Translations under genes and position numbers: made by a program
The notes under the pieces: generated by a model
Seen by the model: only the letters and a program-made list of their open reading frames with translations
Database searches by the model: none
Told to the model about the DNA's origin: nothing
In this document: one piece after another, positions 8,959-15,825 of the stretch
Layout: each line of letters begins with the position of its first letter
Numbering within the stretch: position 1 is the stretch's first letter
From: HGM04593 sp964470845
GTDB lineage: Bacteria; Bacteroidota; Bacteroidia; Bacteroidales; Bacteroidaceae
Direction: 5' to 3'
DNA length: 39,269 nt
NCBI GenBank assembly: GCA_964470845.1
Contig: CAYYEL010000009.1
Span: 1 to 39,269, forward strand

Positions 8959-9789
8959 ATGTCGCTGATATTCAATAAAATAACACGTATGGCCGCAATT
9001 TGTGTTGCGGCCATATTGTTTGCTTCGTGTGCCACGCTATCGACAAGCGGAGTGGGGCGTGTAAAGCGCTACGAGATTCAGAGTGAGCGCCTGCCACAGA
9101 GTTTCGACGGTTGCGACATTGCATTTATATCTGATACTCACTATCCGAGCAAATTTACTCGCAAGCGTCTGGCGAAAGTCATACGGCGGTTGCGCAAATT
9201 ACAACCGCAGATGCTGCTCTTGGGTGGCGATTATGTTACTGCCAATGAATATATCGGGGAAATTTTCGATTCAATTTCACGTATAAATACAAAATATGGA
9301 ACGTATGCAGTGCTTGGTAATCACGAGTTTAAGCGTGCCGATGCAATAAAAGAGGCTATGCAAGAGTACAATGTACGTTTGTTGCAGGACGAGGCTGTGG
9401 CACTCTCGGCCGATAGTACGCTGTTTGTCGTAGGAGTGAAGAACCCTTTTAAGGTAGATACGCTTACACCACTGCCCACTGCAGCTGTTGCCGACAGTGT
9501 CTTCGTGATACTTCTTGCGCACACGCCCGACTATGCTCAAAGGGTTGATGTACAGGCTGATATTGTTCTCTCGGGACACACACACGGTGGGCAGGTAACA
9601 CTCTTCGGGTTATACGCACCTGTTGTTAATTCGCTATATGGACGGCGCTTCCTTACAGGGCTCAACTATACCTCGCGAGGCGTTCCTGTAATTACAACAA
9701 ACGGCGTTGGTACATCGCGTCGTAAGGTTCGCTTTTGTGCTCCCAGCGAGATTGTCTTTATTACGTTGCGCCGTGTCAATAAAAAATGA
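8959..9789 (+). CDS. Metallophosphoesterase lipoprotein (YkuE-like)
   Basis: A 276-residue calcineurin-like phosphoesterase. All five metal-binding blocks are visible: FISDTHYPS, GGDYVT, LGNHEF, LLAHTPDYA and LSGHTHGGQV. The N-terminus has a hydrophobic stretch ending in LFASC, a lipobox, so the enzyme is probably a membrane-anchored lipoprotein facing the periplasm. I start at the ATG at 8959, 10 bases after the ispF stop; the in-frame ATG at 8923 would extend back into ispF. The substrate is unknown. It is the last gene of the rex-led run, since a new promoter follows. Confidence 0.88.
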   Translation: MSLIFNKITRMAAICVAAILFASCATLSTSGVGRVKRYEIQSERLPQSFDGCDIAFISDTHYPSKFTRKRLAKVIRRLRKLQPQMLLLGGDYVTANEYIGEIFDSISRINTKYGTYAVLGNHEFKRADAIKEAMQEYNVRLLQDEAVALSADSTLFVVGVKNPFKVDTLTPLPTAAVADSVFVILLAHTPDYAQRVDVQADIVLSGHTHGGQVTLFGLYAPVVNSLYGRRFLTGLNYTSRGVPVITTNGVGTSRRKVRFCAPSEIVFITLRRVNKK

Positions 9790-9808
9790 CTCCTTTTCTT
9801 GTCAATAG

Positions 9809-9838
9809 TTGTTTTTTAGCATAAAAACACTATTTTTG
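9809..9838 (+). promoter_or_regulatory. Promoter of the TIR-WG gene
   Basis: TTG at 9809-9811 and TATTTTTG at 9831-9838 are separated by 19 bases, a good fit to the Bacteroidota -33/-7 consensus. The predicted leader is about 130 bases before the ATG at 9975. I saw no strong structure in that leader. Confidence 0.6.
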
Positions 9839-9974
9839 CATATCGTATGTGAACTTAGAAGTTGTTTGCCGGGCTGTATAATTGAAAAACTCTATTAAGA
9901 ATATAAAAACAAAGAAACGGCAGCTTTGGCAATGGCATTTTTATTGAGAATTTATACATTTTCTTAACGGGACA

Positions 9975-11702
9975 ATGACAAAATATGACCTTTTTATAAG
10001 CTGCTCTTGCGAGGATTCTAGTGAGGTGAATAGCATTGTGAGCACTCTGCAACAACGTATCAGCTCGCTCTCTTGTTACACCGATACAGCAAACGATGAA
10101 TTTAATGATACAGTAAAAACTGCAATTGAAAATTCATCGTGTTTGTTATATGCGCAGTCCGAAATATCTATTCAAACATCAAGGGTCAAGGAAGAGGTGT
10201 TATATGCAAAAAAACTCGGTAAAAAGGTCTTTCCGTTGCTTCTCGATGGTGCAAAAATACGTGGCTGGTATATGTTTAAATTCGGTAGCTTGGAATTTGT
10301 AGATTCTACGAAGCCCGAGGCTATGGAAAAACTTATTGCCGACCTTATACTTTTGACGGGTAAAGCCTCCTCTGACACCAATGAACAAAATGTCGAAGAA
10401 TCTGTGAAAATAGACCATTTCAACGGGGACTTTCGGCAAGATGATGCGCCCGTGGAGGCCGAGGCTGAAGTTGTTGATGAAGTTGACGAAAATAACAACA
10501 CTGCACCTGATAACAGTCCCTTTAGATTTGTTTATAAAGTTAATGTATCCAAGGATGTAGAAAATGACGATTCCATCGAGGAGTTTGACGTCCCCGACAG
10601 CGCCTCTGATTATGACGCTGCCGACGCTCCCGACGACGCCCCCGTTTATGACGCTGCCGACGCTCCCGACAGCGTCCCCGACTGCGTCCCTGATTATGAC
10701 GCGGCCGATGCTCCCGAACAACATAATAAACCGGCAACAGAGTTACAATATATTAACGATAAAAAAGAAGAACTTGCAGAGGCGGACAAAGCCTCCTCGC
10801 CGACAGCACAAAATAATAGCGGCAAACTTATTTTCTTTGCTATCCTTGCGCTCATTTATCTGTTTAATGATTTTTTCGACGGCCCTAAATATGACACCGA
10901 GCGACAATTCTACTACAACCGTGCTGCGGTTGAAACTGATGGCAAATGGGGCTTTATCGACAACGAGGGCGACGAGATTGTTGCACCGAAATATACCTCG
11001 GTCAATGATTTCAGCAACGGCTTTGCCGAGGTTGAGTCCTATGGAAAATGGGGAATTGTGAATTTAGAGGGCAGAGAGATTATCCCGACGATATATGATA
11101 ATGTATCGTCCTCGGCCGAAGAGGGTGTCTTTATTGTAAAATCAAATGACAAATATGGCCTTGTAAATAGCGTCGGCCGAAGTCTGACGCCTATAAAGTA
11201 TGACAAGATAGGCGTTTTTGTCAACGGTCGTGCAGTTGTGGAACTTGAATCGAAAAACGGAATAATTGATAAAGACGGAAAAGAAATTATTCGGCCCGTT
11301 TACGATTATGCCGATGACGTTAAGGATGGTTTTTCGCGCGTCAGAGTGAATGGCAAATGGGGCTTTGTGAACGATAAGGGCTATGAGATTGTGCCTCCAA
11401 AATACGATGAGGCAAATTCTTTCTCCAATTATCGTGCGGCCGTGTGCTTGAATAATAAATGGGGCTTTATCGACCGCAAAGGCAAAGAGAAAGTAGTGCC
11501 TAAATTTGATGCGGTGGAAAATTATCACAGCAAACGTGCCTTAGTGTGTTTGAATGGAAAATGGGGCGCTGTGGATATGAACGGCGTATTTGTTATAGAG
11601 CCTAAGTGCGATAGTATTCTGCAATTAGGCGGAGTGTTTAAGACTTATATCAAAGGGGAAATTCTTTATCTTGATGCCGTGGGTAATAGGATAACAAGGT
11701 AG
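9975..11702 (+). CDS. TIR-domain / transmembrane / WG-repeat protein
   Basis: A 575-residue protein with four parts. (1) Residues 1-130 form a TIR domain: YDLFISCSCED, FNDTVKTAIENSS, then SRVKEEVLYAKKLGKK, where Glu74 aligns with the catalytic glutamate of NAD-cleaving TIRs. (2) Residues about 140-275 are an acidic, Asp/Ala/Pro-rich linker with near-identical repeats. (3) About 283-300 is one hydrophobic helix (LIFFAILALIYLF). (4) About 310-575 hold seven WG repeats (GKWGFIDNEG, GKWGIVNLEG, GKWGFVNDKG and others) plus a degenerate eighth, probably a beta-propeller-like surface. With no signal peptide, the TIR domain most likely faces the cytoplasm and the WG repeats the periplasm. The gene has its own promoter and interrupts a run of housekeeping genes. 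A signalling or abortive-defence role is inferred, not shown. Confidence 0.82.
   Translation: MTKYDLFISCSCEDSSEVNSIVSTLQQRISSLSCYTDTANDEFNDTVKTAIENSSCLLYAQSEISIQTSRVKEEVLYAKKLGKKVFPLLLDGAKIRGWYMFKFGSLEFVDSTKPEAMEKLIADLILLTGKASSDTNEQNVEESVKIDHFNGDFRQDDAPVEAEAEVVDEVDENNNTAPDNSPFRFVYKVNVSKDVENDDSIEEFDVPDSASDYDAADAPDDAPVYDAADAPDSVPDCVPDYDAADAPEQHNKPATELQYINDKKEELAEADKASSPTAQNNSGKLIFFAILALIYLFNDFFDGPKYDTERQFYYNRAAVETDGKWGFIDNEGDEIVAPKYTSVNDFSNGFAEVESYGKWGIVNLEGREIIPTIYDNVSSSAEEGVFIVKSNDKYGLVNSVGRSLTPIKYDKIGVFVNGRAVVELESKNGIIDKDGKEIIRPVYDYADDVKDGFSRVRVNGKWGFVNDKGYEIVPPKYDEANSFSNYRAAVCLNNKWGFIDRKGKEKVVPKFDAVENYHSKRALVCLNGKWGAVDMNGVFVIEPKCDSILQLGGVFKTYIKGEILYLDAVGNRITR
10611..10718 (+). repeat. In-frame 24-base minisatellite in the TIR-WG gene
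   Basis: Three copies of a 24-base unit start at 10611, 10647 and 10695, spaced 36 and 48 bases apart. Copies 1 and 2 are identical and copy 3 differs at a few bases. They encode YDAADAPD within the acidic linker. All spacings are multiples of three, so copy-number change would keep the frame. Confidence 0.8.
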
Positions 11703-11786
11703 GCTTTGTCCTGTGTATAGTTAAGAATTATCGGATGGGTGCAATCGCAGTTTGCGAATGTGGTAACTTTTCTCTGAAAAATTTTG

Positions 11787-12863
11787 ATGAGTATGGATTG
11801 CTTTAATTCGGTTGATAAACAATATATAGCTCGCTGTCTGCAATTGGCGCGATGCGGATGGGGGAGTACCTCGCCCAATCCTATGGTTGGTGCAGTTATT
11901 GTGTGCAACGGACGCATAATAGGCGAGGGGTATCATATTCGTGCCGGAGAGCCACACGCCGAGGTTAATGCAGTGGCCTCGGTTAAAAATGAGGATAGGC
12001 ATCTGCTTAGATGTTCGACGATTTACGTCTCTCTTGAACCCTGTTCGCACTATGGAAAAACACCGCCTTGTTGCGAGCTTATAATAGAGTGTGGAATACC
12101 TCGTGTGGTTATTGCAGCTACCGACCTGAATGCGCAAGTGAACGGTGCAGGTATTGCCCGAATGAGGAGGGCCGGTGTCGAGGTGGTTACGGGTGTGCTT
12201 GCCGATGAGGCATATAATTTAAATAAAAAATTCTTTACATTGCATAGGTTAGGGAGGCCTCATATAACACTGAAATGGGCGCAGACTGCCGATGGCTTTA
12301 TCGACCGTTGGCGCAACAGTGCTGACGGTGCTGAGCCGCTTGCAATCTCCACCCCCGTGTCGTTAACGGCAATGCACCGACTGCGTGCAAGCTGCGACGC
12401 GATTCTTGTGGGGCGACGTACAGCGTTGCTTGATAACCCTTCGCTGACGGTGCGGCATTGGGGAGGGCGCAATCCTATACGCCTTGTGGTTGACCGTGAA
12501 GCGCTGTTGCCCGCGTCGTTACGTATTTTTGATGCGTCGGCCGAAACAGTTGTTTTTACCTGCTTGCCGGTGGAGGGAAAATTTGGCGAGAATGTCCGGC
12601 AGGTGAAGCTCGACGAGGCGGTAGATGTTCCCTCGCAAATACTCGCGCATCTGTCTGCGCTCAAAATAAACAGCCTTCTTGTCGAGGGTGGTGCCCGGCT
12701 GTTAAGCCTCTTTCTTGCTGCCGACCTTTGGGATACCATAAGGGTCGAGTGTAATAATCGTTTGAAAATAGGCGAGGGCGTTGCCGCGCCTTCTCTGCCC
12801 GAAGGGGTGCAGCCAACGGTAACAAGCTGCGGCGATAATGAAATTTATCTTTTCGAGCGATAA
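11787..12863 (+). CDS. ribD: Bifunctional riboflavin deaminase/reductase RibD
   Basis: A 358-residue two-domain enzyme. The N-terminal deaminase domain has the zinc motif HAEVNAV and the paired-cysteine motif EPCSHYGKTPPCCELI. The C-terminal reductase domain begins at TLKWAQTADGFID and contains ILVGRRTALLDNPSLTVR and LVEGGARLL. It deaminates and then reduces the pyrimidine intermediate in riboflavin biosynthesis. The start is the ATG at 11787; a TTG three bases earlier is in frame but less likely. The 84-base upstream interval is too short for an FMN riboswitch, and none is visible. It stands apart from other rib genes here. Confidence 0.95.
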   Translation: MSMDCFNSVDKQYIARCLQLARCGWGSTSPNPMVGAVIVCNGRIIGEGYHIRAGEPHAEVNAVASVKNEDRHLLRCSTIYVSLEPCSHYGKTPPCCELIIECGIPRVVIAATDLNAQVNGAGIARMRRAGVEVVTGVLADEAYNLNKKFFTLHRLGRPHITLKWAQTADGFIDRWRNSADGAEPLAISTPVSLTAMHRLRASCDAILVGRRTALLDNPSLTVRHWGGRNPIRLVVDREALLPASLRIFDASAETVVFTCLPVEGKFGENVRQVKLDEAVDVPSQILAHLSALKINSLLVEGGARLLSLFLAADLWDTIRVECNNRLKIGEGVAAPSLPEGVQPTVTSCGDNEIYLFER

Positions 12864-12922
12864 AAAACCCTAAATTATTATAAATAAAGCGCAACTTTGT
12901 CGCAGATACCAAAAAATGTTGC

Positions 12923-12930
12923 TAATTTTG
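12923..12930 (+). promoter_or_regulatory. Candidate -7 element before the DUF6242 gene
   Basis: TAATTTTG fits TAnnTTTG and lies about 27 bases before the ATG at 12957. The nearest TTTG upstream is 23 bases away, longer than usual, so this promoter is tentative. Confidence 0.35.
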
Positions 12931-12956
12931 CAAGTTGAAATTAAATATCATTTTTT

Positions 12957-14318
12957 ATGAAAAAACTGCTGGCAATATATTTGGCAATCTGTTCAACTGC
13001 TTTTTTGTGCACATCGTGTTTCAGTGATGATGAGGATGAGGTTATAACTTATCCTTTCGCTGCACTCACTTCTTTTTCGATAGGTTCGTTCAGGGTTTAT
13101 ACTCCTGCGGTAACAAGCAACGGAAAGGACACAACCTATGTTAAGACTGTACCGGGCAGTTACTATCCGTTTATCATAGATCAAAAGAATCTTGAGGTTT
13201 ATAATCCCGATTCTTTACCTATGGGCGCCGACGTCTCCAAGTTGACGACAGGCGTTGCTTGCGATGGCCTTGCCTATTTTTATACCGACAGCACAGATAC
13301 ATACGAGCTTGCATCATCGGCCGATTCAATAGACCTGAGCAAGCCTCGCAAACTGCTTGTTGCATCGACCAACGGTGTCAACATTCAGTCCTATACGGTG
13401 CGTGTGAATGTCCACACCATCGACCCCGAAAAGATGTATTGGCAGCAGATGGCCGAAGCGCCTGTTGTAACACCGCTGCGTGTAATAATTGTCGATGATA
13501 GGATGCTGCTCTTTGGGCTTAATGACGAGGGTGTCCGAGTGTTGACAACAATCTCGCTTGCCGACGCCGATGCTTGGAGTGCAACGGCGACACTCTCGGG
13601 AGCTGCCATCGACCTTGGCAGCATACAACAATTATCCGACACTTTGTATGCCAATGATAATGACGGTGCAATATATTCTTCGGCCGACGGAATAAACTGG
13701 AGTGCAGTAGCAATCTCTTGTCCGATAAAGCAACTTATTACGTCGCAACAGGGCGACAGTCGTTTGTGGGCAGTAACAGCAACCGATAGTGTCGCTTACA
13801 GCACCGATGGCGTAAATTTTGTGGCGGTGCAACCTCTTGAGGCCGATTTTCCGCTTTATAACATATCGGCAGCCATCTATCCGCTAAAAACAAATCCCAA
13901 TATTTTGCGCACGATACTGACAGGCTATGCAACCGATGCAGCAGGCTCGGAGCCTCAGGTGTGGAACATACTCTCAAGCGAAAAGAAGTGGTCGCATTAT
14001 GAACCTGCGGGCGATGGTACATTCGACTGTCCGGCGCTGAAGCCTTTGGCAGTGGTACACTATGACAATATGCTATATGCATTCGGAGGCAAGGGGACAG
14101 CTGCTTCCGAGGCGGTCGGTGCATTTGAGGCGATATATGCTTCGCGCGATAATGGCCTCAGTTGGAATGCGCTGGCCAATGTTGCGCTGCCCGCCGGGCT
14201 TGTCGGCCTCGATGTTCCCTTTGTATCTACGGTTGATAATGACAATTTCCTGTGGATAGTAACGGGCGGTGAAAAGCCCACGGTGTGGCGCGGACGAATA
14301 AATCGCTTGTCATTCTAA
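12957..14318 (+). CDS. DUF6242-type surface lipoprotein
   Basis: A 453-residue exported protein. The signal peptide ends in a lipobox (FLCTSC), followed by acidic residues SDDEDE, a pattern associated in Bacteroidota with lipoprotein export to the cell surface. The rest resembles DUF6242 proteins: an N-terminal Ig-like region to about residue 155, then a repeated beta-rich region with YSSADGINWSAV, YSTDGVNFVAV and YASRDNGLSWNAL, reminiscent of sialidase/BNR blades. No catalytic residues are recognisable. It lies 43 bases before the porG-like gene and may be cotranscribed with it. Its function is unknown. Confidence 0.75.
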   Translation: MKKLLAIYLAICSTAFLCTSCFSDDEDEVITYPFAALTSFSIGSFRVYTPAVTSNGKDTTYVKTVPGSYYPFIIDQKNLEVYNPDSLPMGADVSKLTTGVACDGLAYFYTDSTDTYELASSADSIDLSKPRKLLVASTNGVNIQSYTVRVNVHTIDPEKMYWQQMAEAPVVTPLRVIIVDDRMLLFGLNDEGVRVLTTISLADADAWSATATLSGAAIDLGSIQQLSDTLYANDNDGAIYSSADGINWSAVAISCPIKQLITSQQGDSRLWAVTATDSVAYSTDGVNFVAVQPLEADFPLYNISAAIYPLKTNPNILRTILTGYATDAAGSEPQVWNILSSEKKWSHYEPAGDGTFDCPALKPLAVVHYDNMLYAFGGKGTAASEAVGAFEAIYASRDNGLSWNALANVALPAGLVGLDVPFVSTVDNDNFLWIVTGGEKPTVWRGRINRLSF

Positions 14319-14361
14319 TGATAGAATATTAACTCGGGCAACGACGTAAACGACACTACAA

Positions 14362-15063
14362 ATGAAACTTTTGGCACGCAAAATGATACTACTGCTGTTG
14401 GGCGCACTTCTGTGTCCCGCTGTGATGCTGCGTGCCGAGGAACTTGAGTATCGCTACGAGTTAGGAGGAATGCTGGGCGGCAGTTTTTATCTTGGCGATG
14501 CCAACTACACGGCTCTGTTCAAGAATATGAACATTATGGGCAGTGCCCTGTGGCGTTACAATCTGAATCCGCGTATGGCTATAAAAACCAATCTTGCAGT
14601 GGCGCGGATAGAGGGCTCGACCGCCGATGGCGAGAATAGATTCCCCGGTGGGGATACCGACTTCAGCCGTACTCTTTACGACCTTGGAGCACAATTCGAG
14701 TACAACTTTTTTGCATATGGCGAGGGCACAGGCTACAAACGCACTCATCGTCTCGCACCGTATGTGTTCGCCGGGCTGGGCTTTACTTTTGCCCCCGAAC
14801 CCGTCGATAATGTCTTTACAGTCAATATCCCAATGGGACTTGGTGTCAAATATAAATTGGCTCCGCGCCTGAATTTGGGCTGCGAATTATCGTTCCGCTT
14901 CACAATGAGCGACAAGCTCGACGTAACAAAGCCCGAGACTCCCGTGCTCGACGACCCTTACGGAATTGTGAGCGATGGACTTAAGAATAAAGATAGCTAC
15001 GCCTTTTTAGGCATATTCCTGACATACGACTTATCACCAAAATACCGAAAATGCAATAATTGA
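14362..15063 (+). CDS. porG: DUF6089 outer-membrane protein, PorG-like
   Basis: A 233-residue protein with a signal peptide (cleavage near LRAEE) and a short outer-membrane barrel: YELGGMLGGSFYLGDANYT, then RMAIKTNLAVARIEG, FEYNFFAYG, LAPYVFAGLGFTF and GLGVKYKLAPRLNLGCELSFRF. This matches the DUF6089 family, which includes PorG, the outer-membrane partner of the PorK/PorN ring in type IX secretion. Order supports it: as I recall, porG in Porphyromonas gingivalis sits just upstream of uppS, omp85/bamA and ompH genes, exactly as here. A weaker alternative is a generic DUF6089 barrel. Confidence 0.75.
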   Translation: MKLLARKMILLLLGALLCPAVMLRAEELEYRYELGGMLGGSFYLGDANYTALFKNMNIMGSALWRYNLNPRMAIKTNLAVARIEGSTADGENRFPGGDTDFSRTLYDLGAQFEYNFFAYGEGTGYKRTHRLAPYVFAGLGFTFAPEPVDNVFTVNIPMGLGVKYKLAPRLNLGCELSFRFTMSDKLDVTKPETPVLDDPYGIVSDGLKNKDSYAFLGIFLTYDLSPKYRKCNN

Positions 15064-15075
15064 TATATATAGACT

Positions 15076-15825
15076 ATGGAATACAACGAAATTATAGATA
15101 GGAACAATGTTCCGCAACATATTGCCATAATAATGGACGGCAACGGTCGCTGGGCTCGTCAGCGTGGCCTTGAACGTAGCGAGGGGCATCAAGCCGGTGC
15201 AGCTACAGTGCGTAAATTGGTCGAAAATGCACTTAAAATAGGTGTGCGTTATCTTACATTATATACATTCTCGACCGAAAATTGGAATCGTCCGCAGGCC
15301 GAAGTGGCAGCGCTTATGGTGCTTCTGTTCGAGAGTATCGAGGAGGAGATTTTTATGAAGAACAACGTGGGCTTTAGAGTAGTGGGCGACCTTAGCAAAC
15401 TGCCCGAAAAGGTGCGCGAGCGTCTGGCTGCCTGCGAAGAGCGTACCAAGAACAACGACTCAATGACAATGGTTCTTGCACTCAGCTACTCGTCGAAATG
15501 GGAAATTACCGAGGCTGTACGCTCTATTGCAACACGTGTGCAACAGGGTACTCTGTCGGTTGATGACATTGACGATAACCTAATCTCAAACTCACTGGCT
15601 ACCAACTTTATGCCCGACCCCGACCTTCTTATAAGAACGGGAAAGGAGCAGCGTCTGAGTAATTTCCTCTTATGGCAGTGCGCCTATTCCGAGTTCTATT
15701 TTACCGAGGTTCTGTGGCCCGATTTTGATAATAACGAATTGTGCAAAGCTGTGTATGAGTATCAGCAGCGTCAGCGTCGTTTCGGAAAAACAGGTGAACA
15801 GGTTGTCGAAGAGAATAATAAATGA
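15076..15825 (+). CDS. uppS: Undecaprenyl diphosphate synthase (isoprenyl transferase)
   Basis: A 249-residue cis-prenyltransferase that condenses isopentenyl diphosphate onto farnesyl diphosphate to make the C55 carrier for peptidoglycan and glycan synthesis. Signatures: IAIIMDGNGRWARQRG with catalytic Asp21, then EGHQAGAATVRKLV, LYTFSTENWNRP and PDLLIRTGKEQRLSNFLLWQ. Length is typical. It starts 12 bases after the porG-like gene and overlaps bamA by four bases (ATGA), so it is translationally coupled to bamA. Confidence 0.97.
   Translation: MEYNEIIDRNNVPQHIAIIMDGNGRWARQRGLERSEGHQAGAATVRKLVENALKIGVRYLTLYTFSTENWNRPQAEVAALMVLLFESIEEEIFMKNNVGFRVVGDLSKLPEKVRERLAACEERTKNNDSMTMVLALSYSSKWEITEAVRSIATRVQQGTLSVDDIDDNLISNSLATNFMPDPDLLIRTGKEQRLSNFLLWQCAYSEFYFTEVLWPDFDNNELCKAVYEYQQRQRRFGKTGEQVVEENNK

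Noticed and set aside
11703..11786. Possible FMN riboswitch before ribD
   Set aside because: The interval is only 84 bases and none of the conserved RFN-element blocks are visible.
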